From positions 1 to 8,449 of the forward strand of contig CALIZL010000051.1 in NCBI GenBank assembly GCA_938028745.1: DNA of 8,449 nt. Direction: 5' to 3'. The DNA is from an uncultured Prevotella sp. (GTDB lineage Bacteria; Bacteroidota; Bacteroidia; Bacteroidales; Bacteroidaceae). The position numbers were made by a program, and so were the translations under genes. The number at the start of each line of letters is the position of its first letter. Position 1 is the stretch's first letter. The notes beneath the pieces were generated by a model. The model did not search any database. It was not told where the DNA came from and saw only the letters and a list, made by a program, of their open reading frames with translations. Shown one piece after another: positions 1 to 6,349 of this stretch.

Positions 1-154
1 ACCTTGCGTTTTGCACCATTTTACCTTGCGTTTTGCACCATTTTACCTTGCGTTTAGCATCAAAACTCACTGCATTTTGCACCAAAACGCATTGCATTTA
101 GCGGCATTTTGCACTGCATTTTGCACCATATTACACTATGTTTTGCTGAAAATA
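1..154. repeat. Degenerate 22-bp minisatellite, seven units
   Basis: Seven head-to-tail units of 21-23 bp can be laid out at 1-22, 23-44, 45-65, 66-87, 88-110, 111-132 and 133-154. The first two are identical. Later units drift but keep a core like TGCRTTTTGCACC followed by an A/T-only tail (TTTT or AAAA). The array touches the window edge, so it may continue to the left. The unit length is not a multiple of three and there are no unique spacers, so it is neither a protein repeat nor a CRISPR array. No function is evident. Confidence 0.85.
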
Positions 155-380
155 GCCCCAAAACAGGTGCAAATGGCGGTTGCTTGAAATAAATATTCAT
201 TTTGCTGCATTAGCAGGCTAGCGCCTTTTAGCGCCAAAACAAACCTCCGCGAGAATCGATTATTTGCAACCAACTTAGCGATTGGTGGATAAAATGGCAG
301 CCATAGTGTTAAAATTCGTGCGCAAAAGATGACAAAAGATGTGGCGGTTGCTGATGGGGCTAGGCTATTTTTTCTAGCCT
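155..380. other. Intergenic stretch without a recognisable gene
   Basis: No plausible gene is seen here on either strand. The only structures are a weak inverted repeat (AGGCTA at 362-367 and TAGCCT at 375-380, with a seven-base loop) and an 11-bp direct repeat TGGCGGTTGCT at 174-184 and 342-352. Neither is strong enough for a functional call. A minus-strand open frame runs through it, but much of that frame is coded by the 9-bp array to its right and it looks fortuitous. Confidence 0.6.
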
Positions 381-580
381 TCCTAGTTATTCTGGTTATT
401 CTGGTTGTTCTAGTTATTCTAGTTATTCTAGTCGGACTAGTCGGACTGGTCTGACAAGTCTGACAAGTCTGACGAGTTAACAAAATTGGTGGGCGAAACC
501 ATCTTTTCACCTTTTCACCTTTAAAAGGGCGTTAGCCATCTTTTCACCTTTTCACCTTTTCACCTTTTCACCTTTAAAAG
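381..580 (-). repeat. Divergent copy C of mosaic intergenic repeat, including TTTTCACC octamer arrays
   Basis: Read on the minus strand, this segment has the same module order as the copy at 2852-3048. It has GGTGAAAA octamers (four at 541-572 and two at 504-519, seen on the plus strand as TTTTCACC), the motif GATGGCTAACGCC next to AAAAG (plus-strand GGCGTTAGCCATC at 528-540), and then a GTCAGACTTGTC 9-mer array. The octamer and linker block appears twice (504-540 and 541-580), an internal duplication. The TACATTTG and TTAACTCC modules of the other copies are absent. It starts 7 bp beyond the stop codon of the AraC-family gene, so it forms that gene's 3' flank. Confidence 0.7.
384..473. repeat. 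Ten-unit 9-bp tandem array
   Basis: Ten consecutive 9-mers fill the interval. The sequence shifts along the array: five units of the TAGTTATTC type, two of TAGTCGGAC, one TGGTCTGAC, then two AAGTCTGAC. The last type shares the GACAAGTCTGAC motif with the hairpin core of the dispersed repeats at 2852-3048 and 8271-8449. The array is therefore best read as an expanded, diverged version of that module. Because 9 bp is three codons, the minus strand gives a Thr-Arg-Ile/Thr-Ser-Pro pseudo-repeat, which I do not take as a real protein. Confidence 0.85.
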
Positions 581-587
581 CCCTTTA

Positions 588-1466
588 TCACTCCTTCTTC
601 CCTCCTCTACTTTCAAGTCTAAACCGTTTGGGCGACTTGCCAGAATGCTGTTTAAAGTACTTACCAAAGAACGATTGGTTGGGGAAACCCAGCGTCGCAA
701 CAATCTCTTTGATGCTCTGGTCGCTGTAAAGCAACAGCTGGCGGGCATCGCTCATCACCACATCATTAATCCATTGTAGGGCCGTTTTGCCCGTTTTCTC
801 TTTCACAACCACCGAAAGATAGCTGGGCGTAACGCAAAGCAAGTCGGCATAGTGGGCCACTTCGCGGTGCTTACGGTAGTTGTTATACACCGCTACGATA
901 AAGTTTTGCGCCAACTTATCGGTAACATTCCACGTTCCTACTTGCAAATGGTGGCTCAACATGTAGCAATTTACAATCTCGTAGACAAGCGTTCGGCACA
1001 TCGACGACAACAGTTCGGTAATTACTTGGGGGTTAGGCGAGTTGGCATAACTCTCGTTTTCGTGCGCTTCGCGCGCCATAAGCGTCTGCATCTGCGTTAA
1101 GATGCGGTCGTACTGGCTCACAGAGAGCGAAAGGAACGGATGCTCGCTGAAATACAATCCCGTGGTGATGTCCATCGTCTTGTTCACAATAGCCATAATG
1201 AAGTCGTAGTCAACATACAACACTATGCCGCGCAGGTCGTTGCTGAACGATACGGTGTTGGAATGTATCGCCGGTGGGATAAAAAGCGTGTCGCCCTTAT
1301 TAACATGGTAAGTCTTATCATCGATGTTCATGCTGATGTTGCCTTGCGTGCACAGAACCAAGGCGAAAATGCGATAGGAAGAAGACAAACGGTGACCTGT
1401 CTCGGTTTCGATGTCTGCCGAAGTAAAGCTACGGAGCGTAAAAGGAAGTTGCAATCGTTGTTCCAT
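588..1466 (-). CDS. AraC-family transcriptional regulator
   Basis: This 292-residue protein is a two-domain DNA-binding regulator. Residues about 25-95 resemble the cupin-like sensing domain of AraC proteins (FALVLCTQGNISMNIDD, then KGDTLFIPPAIHS, the usual strand-turn pattern). The C-terminal ~100 residues hold the paired helix-turn-helix: the first at about 201-226 (REVAHYADLLCVTPSYLS), the second at about 251-283 (SIKEIVATLGF, then SFFGKYFKQHSGKSPKRFR, the family signature). The start at 1466 is preferred over an in-frame ATG at 1592. The extra 42 residues do not resemble an AraC N-terminus, and a -7 box (TACATTTG) lies just upstream of 1466 inside that extension. The gene is divergent from the efflux genes, so by common AraC practice it probably controls them and perhaps itself. 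Ligand unknown. Confidence 0.93.
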   Translation of the reverse strand: MEQRLQLPFTLRSFTSADIETETGHRLSSSYRIFALVLCTQGNISMNIDDKTYHVNKGDTLFIPPAIHSNTVSFSNDLRGIVLYVDYDFIMAIVNKTMDITTGLYFSEHPFLSLSVSQYDRILTQMQTLMAREAHENESYANSPNPQVITELLSSMCRTLVYEIVNCYMLSHHLQVGTWNVTDKLAQNFIVAVYNNYRKHREVAHYADLLCVTPSYLSVVVKEKTGKTALQWINDVVMSDARQLLLYSDQSIKEIVATLGFPNQSFFGKYFKQHSGKSPKRFRLESRGGKKE

Positions 1467-1486
1467 GTTTTTGTATTTATTTATTG

Positions 1487-1522
1487 CAAATGTACTACTT
1501 TTCTGGTAAATAAGATGGCAAA
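1487..1522 (-). promoter_or_regulatory. Candidate promoter of the AraC-family gene
   Basis: On the minus strand TACATTTG (1494-1487) matches the Bacteroidota -7 element TAnnTTTG exactly. A TTTG lies upstream at 1522-1519. The 24-nt gap is longer than the roughly 19-21 usually seen, so the -33 element is uncertain. Transcription would begin about 15 nt before the ATG at 1466, leaving a short A/T-rich leader with no Shine-Dalgarno sequence. Confidence 0.5.
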
Positions 1523-1565
1523 ACGAGCTGTTTTCTTTGTTAATATATAAAATAGAACATTTTTG

Positions 1566-1637
1566 AGCCATTTTCAACCTTGTGAGAAGCATTTTATATC
1601 CTTAATTTTGCATCGTGAAACATAAACAAGCCATTTT
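1566..1637. promoter_or_regulatory. Possible operator: direct repeat AGCCATTTT
   Basis: The nonamer AGCCATTTT occurs at 1566-1574 and 1629-1637. The copies are 63 bp apart, about six helical turns, and flank the candidate adaptor promoter on both sides. AraC-family proteins often bind direct half-sites on the same helix face, so these are reasonable candidate sites for the divergent regulator. Two nonamers in A/T-rich DNA can also arise by chance, so this is a weak call. Confidence 0.2.
1580..1610 (+). promoter_or_regulatory. Candidate promoter of the adaptor gene
   Basis: TAATTTTG at 1603-1610 fits the Bacteroidota -7 consensus TAnnTTTG. A TTG core (CTTGTG context) at 1580-1582 lies 20 nt upstream, a good -33 spacing. 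Transcription would start near 1614-1616, giving a leader of about 100 nt before the ATG at 1715. It sits in the control region shared with the AraC-family gene. Confidence 0.6.
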
Positions 1638-1714
1638 AATGTGCAAGAGCTGTTATTTCAACTCAAAACTATTTAACTGGCATTTAATACGCATAAGGTA
1701 AAAAAAAAGGAAAT

Positions 1715-2728
1715 ATGACAAAAATCAAGTTTATGGCTGCAACTGCGCTCATAGTGGTGCTGAGCGGTTGCAACAGTAAGAAAGAAGAACAAGCCGTTGC
1801 GCCGATTAAGGTGAAAACGATGGCCGTGCAAACGGGCAACGTGGACGGCAGCCGCACCTATGTGGGTGTTATTCAAGAGAGTTATGGTTCTACGTTAAGT
1901 TTTGCCACGCTGGGAACGGTGTCGCAGGTGCTGGCCGACGAGGGTCAGGCGGTACGCAAAGGGCAACTGCTGGCCGTGATAGACAAGACCTCGGCGCAAA
2001 GCGCACACGACATGGCGATGAGCACCCTGTCGCAGGCGCGCGACGCTTTTAAACGCTTAGAGCAGCTATATAAGAAAGGTAGTTTGCCTGAAATACGCTT
2101 TGTTGACGTGCAAACGAAGTTGGCCGAGGCCGAGGCAGCCGAGCGAATTGCCCGAAAAACGTTGCAAAACTGTGAACTGCGCGCACCCTTCGACGGCTTT
2201 ATTTCGCAGCGAATGGTAGACACGGGCAACAATATGGCACCCGGATTGGGCTGTTTTAAGCTGGTGAAACTAGACCGCGTTGAGATGAAAATCGCTGTTC
2301 CCGAAAACGAAATATCGGGCATCAGCAAAGGTCAGACAGTTCCTTTCACGGTTTCTGCCTTGGGCGGAAAAACGTTTGTGGGCAAAGTAACCGAGAAAGG
2401 CATACAAGCCAACTTGCTAAGCCATACGTATGATGTTATCGTTAGTCTTCCCAACGCTGGTCATCAGCTGTTGCCAGGCATGGTTTGCAGTGCGCAATTG
2501 GCCAGCACAGGTGGGGCGCAGGGCATCGTTGTGCCGCAAGAGGCGGTGCTGATAGACGGCACCAAGCCATACGTTTGGGTGGTGGAAGACGGCACAGCGC
2601 ATCGCCGAGACATATCGCAAGGTGGCGTATGCCAAAGCGGTGTGGTGGTTAACGCCGGACTATCACAAGGCGATAAGGTTATCGTAAACGGACAAAACAA
2701 AGTAAGTGAAGGAGTGAATGTGATTTAA
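1715..2728 (+). CDS. RND efflux periplasmic adaptor (membrane-fusion protein), lipoprotein
   Basis: This 337-residue HlyD/AcrA-type adaptor should bridge the RND permease and the TolC channel in the periplasm. An N-terminal lipoprotein signal ends in the lipobox LSGC, with the acylated Cys at residue 19. The first half of the lipoyl domain is at about 60-92 (GTVSQVLADEGQAVRKGQLL). A helical hairpin follows at about 93-152 (SQARDAFKRLEQLYKKGSL, then KLAEAEAAERIARKTL). The second lipoyl half is at about 155-177 (LRAPFDGFISQRM). The beta-barrel covers about 185-265 and the membrane-proximal domain 268-337 (IVVPQEAVL, then GDKVIVNG). Length is slightly short for the family but all domains are present. 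AAGG sits 4 nt before the ATG in an A-rich leader, supporting this start. It is divergent from the AraC-family gene. The 345-bp gap to the permease gene is unusually long for such an operon. Substrate unknown. Confidence 0.95.
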   Translation: MTKIKFMAATALIVVLSGCNSKKEEQAVAPIKVKTMAVQTGNVDGSRTYVGVIQESYGSTLSFATLGTVSQVLADEGQAVRKGQLLAVIDKTSAQSAHDMAMSTLSQARDAFKRLEQLYKKGSLPEIRFVDVQTKLAEAEAAERIARKTLQNCELRAPFDGFISQRMVDTGNNMAPGLGCFKLVKLDRVEMKIAVPENEISGISKGQTVPFTVSALGGKTFVGKVTEKGIQANLLSHTYDVIVSLPNAGHQLLPGMVCSAQLASTGGAQGIVVPQEAVLIDGTKPYVWVVEDGTAHRRDISQGGVCQSGVVVNAGLSQGDKVIVNGQNKVSEGVNVI

Positions 2729-2744
2729 AAAGCCTCACCCCCAG

Positions 2745-2766
2745 CCCCTCTCCAAGGGGAGAGGGG
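2745..2766 (+). terminator. Strong hairpin after the adaptor gene, possible terminator
   Basis: CCCCTCTCC (2745-2753) pairs perfectly with GGAGAGGGG (2758-2766) across a four-base AAGG loop, 17 bp after the adaptor stop codon. The stem is very G/C-rich. No T-tract follows, so this is not a textbook intrinsic terminator, but it could terminate transcription or protect an mRNA 3' end. The surrounding CCTCACCCCCAGCCCCTCTCC text is a low-complexity intergenic motif I recognise from many unrelated bacterial genomes; that is recollection, not a search. Confidence 0.55.
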
Positions 2767-2939
2767 AGTGATATGCTTAGTGAGATTAAACGTTTCAAAG
2801 ACGAATAACCCCATTGGTGAGGTGCAAGTTTGACGAATAAGGATTATAAAAGGTGAAAGAGTGAAAAGGTGAAAAGGTGAAAAGATGGCTAACGCCCTTT
2901 AAAATTGTCTGTCGATTCCTAGATTTCTAGTTCAGTCTA

Positions 2940-2988
2940 GCTTTCTGACAAGTCCGACAAGTCTGACTTGTCTGACTTGTCCGAAAGC
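2940..2988 (+). repeat. 49-nt hairpin core of repeat copy A
   Basis: GCTTTC (2940-2945) pairs with GAAAGC (2983-2988). GACAAGTCCGACAAGTC (2947-2963) pairs with GACTTGTCTGACTTGTC (2965-2981). This gives a near-continuous stem of about 24 pairs with two mismatches; the real loop must open a few central pairs. The corresponding segment of copy B (8338-8372) still folds, with two mismatches and one G-U pair in the inner arms, but has lost the outer GCTTTC/GAAAGC pairing. The structure could act in RNA (3'-end stabilisation, termination) or in DNA. Confidence 0.7.
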
Positions 2989-3009
2989 CTAACGCCACCT
3001 ATACATTTG
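2977..3009 (+). promoter_or_regulatory. Promoter-like box carried inside the repeat, facing the permease gene
   Basis: TACATTTG at 3002-3009 matches the -7 element TAnnTTTG. A TTG at 2977-2979 lies 22 nt upstream as a possible -33 core, though it is also part of the hairpin's right arm. Transcription would start near 3014, about 60 nt before the permease ATG. The TACATTTGGC text is unchanged in copy B (minus strand, 8317-8310). Because a hairpin precedes the repeat, this could give the permease and TolC genes their own promoter. Activity is inferred only. Confidence 0.35.
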
Positions 3010-3073
3010 GCTTAACTCCTTAACTCCATAACTCCTTAACTCCTAAAGATAAAATATACAAACACACAGATTT

Positions 3074-6000
3074 ATGTCTAAACGCAAAAGAAATATCATA
3101 GAAAGTGTGATGCACTACAACAGCATCATGCTCTTGTTGATGGTGGTGCTCATCGGTTTCGGTGTGTTCGCGCTTATCAACATGCCCAAAAACGAATTTC
3201 CTTCTTTCACTATCCGCCAAGGCGTGGTGGCCGCCGTTTATCCCGGCGCCACCTCTGCCGAAGTGGAAGAGCAGGTAACAAAGCCATTGGAAACCTTTCT
3301 TTGGGGGTTTAAGGAAATAAAGAAAAACAAAACGCGCTCGCAAACAAAAGACGGAATAACCTACATCTTCGTCGAACTGAACGATGATGTAGCCAACAAA
3401 GACGAGTTTTGGAGCAAGTTCAAGATTAAGCTGCAACAATTTAAGGTGTCGTTGCCACAGGGCGTGCTGGCTTTAATTGCCAACGACGACTTCGGCGACA
3501 CGTCGGCCATGCTCATAACGCTAGAAAGCAAGACCAAAAGCTATCGTGAGCTGCACGAATACATGAACACGCTGAAAGATAACCTGCGAACCATCCCCGA
3601 ACTGGCTAATCTGCGCGTGAGCGGCGAACAGGGAGAAGAGATTGGCGTGTACATCGACCGCGACAAGCTGTCGGACTACGGCATCAATTCGGCAACGCTC
3701 TTAGCTAACCTCTCCGCACAAGGCATGACGCTGGTGAGCGGAAAGGTGGACGACGGACAGACAACGCGCCCGATACACCTGCGTTCGCAAATGAACACCG
3801 AAAACGATGTGGCCAACCGCATCGTCTATTCGGACCCACGCGGCAACGTTATACGCCTGCGAGACATCGCAACCATCAAGCGCGAATACCCACATGCCGA
3901 CAAATACGTAAAGAACAACGGGCAGAAGTGCATCGTTCTGTCGGTAGAAATGAACGAAGGCAGCAACATCGTGCAGTTCGGAAACAAGGTAAAAGACATA
4001 CTGGGGCAGTTCGAAGCATCGCTGCCGCAAGACGTTAGCATCTATACCATCACCGATCAAAGCGAAGTGGTGAACTCTTCGGTGGTGGATTTCCTTAAAG
4101 AACTGCTCATCGCCATTGCCTCGGTGGTGGTGGTCATCATGCTTTTGCTGCCCATGCGCGTGGCCAGCGTGGCAGCAAGCACCATCCCCATCACCATATT
4201 TATAACCCTTGGCCTGTTCTACGCCCTGGGTTTAGAGCTAAACACCGTAACCCTTGCCTCGCTTATCGTGGCTTTGGGTATGATTGTAGACAACTCCATC
4301 GTTATTATCGACTCGTATATCGAGAAGATCGACGAGGGCATGAGCCGCTGGCACGCCGCCACCTACTCGGCCAAAGAGTTCTTCTCGTCTATTTTCAGCG
4401 CCACACTGGCCATTTCCATCACCTTCTTCCCGCTGTTGCTCACGATGAAAGGCATGATGAAAGACTTCGTAAAGTGGTTCCCACTAGGCATCAGCGTGGT
4501 GTTGGGCGCGTCACTCCTTGTTGCCGTGCTGGTAGTTCCTTGGATGCAGTTCACCTTTATACGCAAAGGCTTGAAGAAAGACAACAAAGGCGAGGGCAAA
4601 CAGCGACGTACCTTCCTCGACATCATGCAGAGCTATTACGACCGCCTTATCGAACGTTGCTTTGCCCATCCGTTTATCACCCTAGGCGTTGGTGTTCTCT
4701 CGGTTGTTGTTGGTGCCGTGCTCTTTGCCAGCATGCCACAGAAACTTATGCCCCGTGCCGAACGCAACCAATTTGCCGTAGAGATATACTTACCACAAGG
4801 AACGAGCATCGAACGAACGGCTGCCGTGGCCGACAGTCTGCGCAACATGATGCAAACCGACAAGCGCATACGCAACATTTCCACATTCTACGGCATGTCC
4901 TCGCCTCGTTTCCAAACCTCGTATGCTCCCCAACTAGGCGGCACCAACTATGCGCAATTCATCGTGAACACCGAAAACGACGCCGCCACGATGGCCCTCG
5001 TTGACAGTTTCACCACGCGATATACCGACCATTTTGCCGAGGCACAGGTGCGCATTAAGCAGCTGGATTACAGCGATGCCAGTTCGCCTGTGGAGATAAG
5101 GTTCAGCGGCGACGACCTCAATGCCATTCATCAAGCCGTTGACAGCGCAACGCGCCGCATGCGCGCCATGCCCGAATTGCTGCTGGTTCGCAACAACTTC
5201 GATGGTGCAACGGCGGGGCTTGATGTGCAGATAGACGATTATGAGGCCTCGCGACTGGGCATGAGCAAGAGTCTTTTGGCCTTAAACCTGGCCACGCGCT
5301 TTGGCGATGGCGTGCCACTCACCACCGTTTGGGAGGCCGATTATCCCGTAAAGGTGATGCTAAAAGATAGTCATGCGGGGCATCAAACGCCCGAAGACCT
5401 AGAAAACGCCACTGTTAGCGGACTGCTACCCGGCGTTAACGTGCCGCTAAGACAAGTGGCTAAGGTGTCGCCCGACTGGACTTACACCTCCATCCACCAC
5501 CGCAATGGCGTTCGTTCGATGTCGGTTATGGCCGATGCCAAACGCGGACTGAACCTCAACAGCGTTACAGACAAGGTGATTGACGAGGTAAAGAAGATTG
5601 AGCTACCGCAGGGAGTGACCATGAGCGTGGGCGGACAAAGGGAGAAAGACCTAGAAACCGAGCCACAGATATACAGCGGTTTGGCCATTTCTATCATTAT
5701 CATCTTCGCCATATTGCTGTTCCATTTCAAAGACATTCGCATGTCGTTGGTTATCATGCTGTCGTTGTTGTTCTCGCTGTTGGGGGCTGCCACGGGTGTG
5801 CTTATCATGGGACAAGAAGTGGGTATCACAGGCATACTGGGCATTATCTCGCTAATGGGTATCATCGTGCGTAACGGAATCATCATGATAGACTACGCCG
5901 AAGAACTGCGCGTAGACCATCGCCTGTCGGCAAAACGCGCTGCCCTGCAAGCAGCTCAACGCCGTATGCGACCCATATTCCTCACAAGTGCGGCCGCATC

Positions 6001-6184
6001 TATGGGTGTTATCCCGATGGTTATTGCCAACACACCGCTGTGGGGTCCTATGGGCGTGGTGGTTTGTTTCGGCACAATCGTCTCGTTGCTGTTCATCGTC
6101 ACCATGATACCTATCGGTTATTGGATGATTTTCAGATGGGAAGACAGGAAAAGAACGTTGAAGATGGAGGCACACACCAAGTAG
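3074..6184 (+). CDS. RND-family efflux permease (AcrB-like)
   Basis: This 1036-residue inner-membrane, proton-driven exporter is of normal length for the RND hydrophobe/amphiphile class. TM1 is at about 13-35. The first periplasmic porter region follows (PGATSAEVEEQVTKPLE). TM2-TM6 begin near residue 340 and TM7 is near 533-552. The second periplasmic region follows, then TM8 near 868 through TM12 at the C-terminus (RPIFLTSAAASMGVIPM in the TM10-TM11 part). In TM4 the motif is ALGMIVDNSIVIID, with D406-N407 where AcrB has Asp407-Asp408. In TM10 the motif is GIIVRNGIIMIDY, with R933 near the position of AcrB Lys940. The ATG at 3074 is directly followed by a basic stretch and TM1; the leader is A-rich with no Shine-Dalgarno sequence. 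It lies between the adaptor and channel genes with which it should assemble. A drug, bile-salt or metabolite substrate is possible, but none can be named. Confidence 0.95.
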   Translation: MSKRKRNIIESVMHYNSIMLLLMVVLIGFGVFALINMPKNEFPSFTIRQGVVAAVYPGATSAEVEEQVTKPLETFLWGFKEIKKNKTRSQTKDGITYIFVELNDDVANKDEFWSKFKIKLQQFKVSLPQGVLALIANDDFGDTSAMLITLESKTKSYRELHEYMNTLKDNLRTIPELANLRVSGEQGEEIGVYIDRDKLSDYGINSATLLANLSAQGMTLVSGKVDDGQTTRPIHLRSQMNTENDVANRIVYSDPRGNVIRLRDIATIKREYPHADKYVKNNGQKCIVLSVEMNEGSNIVQFGNKVKDILGQFEASLPQDVSIYTITDQSEVVNSSVVDFLKELLIAIASVVVVIMLLLPMRVASVAASTIPITIFITLGLFYALGLELNTVTLASLIVALGMIVDNSIVIIDSYIEKIDEGMSRWHAATYSAKEFFSSIFSATLAISITFFPLLLTMKGMMKDFVKWFPLGISVVLGASLLVAVLVVPWMQFTFIRKGLKKDNKGEGKQRRTFLDIMQSYYDRLIERCFAHPFITLGVGVLSVVVGAVLFASMPQKLMPRAERNQFAVEIYLPQGTSIERTAAVADSLRNMMQTDKRIRNISTFYGMSSPRFQTSYAPQLGGTNYAQFIVNTENDAATMALVDSFTTRYTDHFAEAQVRIKQLDYSDASSPVEIRFSGDDLNAIHQAVDSATRRMRAMPELLLVRNNFDGATAGLDVQIDDYEASRLGMSKSLLALNLATRFGDGVPLTTVWEADYPVKVMLKDSHAGHQTPEDLENATVSGLLPGVNVPLRQVAKVSPDWTYTSIHHRNGVRSMSVMADAKRGLNLNSVTDKVIDEVKKIELPQGVTMSVGGQREKDLETEPQIYSGLAISIIIIFAILLFHFKDIRMSLVIMLSLLFSLLGAATGVLIMGQEVGITGILGIISLMGIIVRNGIIMIDYAEELRVDHRLSAKRAALQAAQRRMRPIFLTSAAASMGVIPMVIANTPLWGPMGVVVCFGTIVSLLFIVTMIPIGYWMIFRWEDRKRTLKMEAHTK

Positions 6185-6215
6185 TAAGTAGTAAAGGAGT
6201 AGAGTAGTAATGGAG

Positions 6216-6349
6216 AAAGGAGGAACTAAAAAGTTATGGAGTTAACTCCTAAACTCCTCAACTTCATACCCCCAAACGCCCCACAACTCAAAAACTCATG
6301 AACTCAAAAACTCATGAACTTAAATAAAAAAACTCATGAACATCAATAA
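6216..6349 (+). promoter_or_regulatory. TolC leader: Shine-Dalgarno sequence and overlapping mini-ORFs
   Basis: AAAGGAGG (6216-6223) is the clearest Shine-Dalgarno sequence in the window, but it stands 12 nt before an ATG at 6236, not near the TolC start. That ATG opens a 21-codon frame (6236-6301) whose stop overlaps the ATG at 6298 as ATGA. The 6298 frame is 9 codons and ends at 6327, past another ATG at 6314. The 6314 frame is 11 codons and ends at 6349, past the TolC ATG at 6336. The chain could pass ribosomes to TolC by coupling or reduce its initiation. It could also be a chance product of the repeats. A perfect 12-bp palindrome GGAGTTAACTCC lies at 6238-6249. Confidence 0.35.
6285..6338 (+). 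repeat. 16-bp tandem repeat ending in the TolC start codon
   Basis: AACTCAAAAACTCATG is perfectly repeated at 6285-6300 and 6301-6316. A third, longer and degenerate 22-nt copy follows at 6317-6338. Each copy ends in CTCATG followed by AAC, and the ATG of the third copy is the start codon of the TolC-type gene. Since 16 and 22 are not multiples of three, the three ATGs lie in three different frames. Confidence 0.85.

Larger units (their letters stand above)
2852..3048 (+). repeat. Copy A of mosaic intergenic repeat
   Basis: This is the most complete copy in the window. In order it has four octamers of the GGTGAAAA type (2852-2883), GATGGCTAACGCC (2884-2896), a TCTAG-rich linker to about 2939, a long hairpin (2940-2988), CCTAACGCC, a TACATTTG box (3002-3009), and four TTAACTCC-type octamers (3012-3043). 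The reverse complement of 8271-8449 matches it along nearly its whole length, by my alignment at roughly 85-90% with a few one- or two-base indels. It fills most of the gap between the adaptor and permease genes and codes for no protein. It has no transposase and no clear target-site duplication. Confidence 0.88.

Noticed and set aside
1..154. Possible CRISPR array at the left edge
   Set aside because: The 22-bp units abut without unique spacers and drift gradually, which is typical of a minisatellite.
136..510. Minus-strand frame of 124 codons beginning MKRWFRPP
   Set aside because: Its N-terminal third is a Thr-Arg-Ile/Thr-Ser-Pro pseudo-repeat produced by the 9-bp DNA array, and the rest crosses the intergenic region and the 22-bp minisatellite edge. 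No domain, signal peptide or start context supports a real protein.
1467..1592. In-frame N-terminal extension of the AraC-family protein starting at 1592
   Set aside because: The extra 42 residues do not resemble the family and the segment contains the likely promoter of the gene itself. The ATG at 1466 gives a normal-length protein.
4474..5004. Long plus-strand frame of 176 codons inside the permease gene
   Set aside because: It is an out-of-frame shadow of a strongly supported RND permease, with an unnatural Arg/His/Cys-rich composition.
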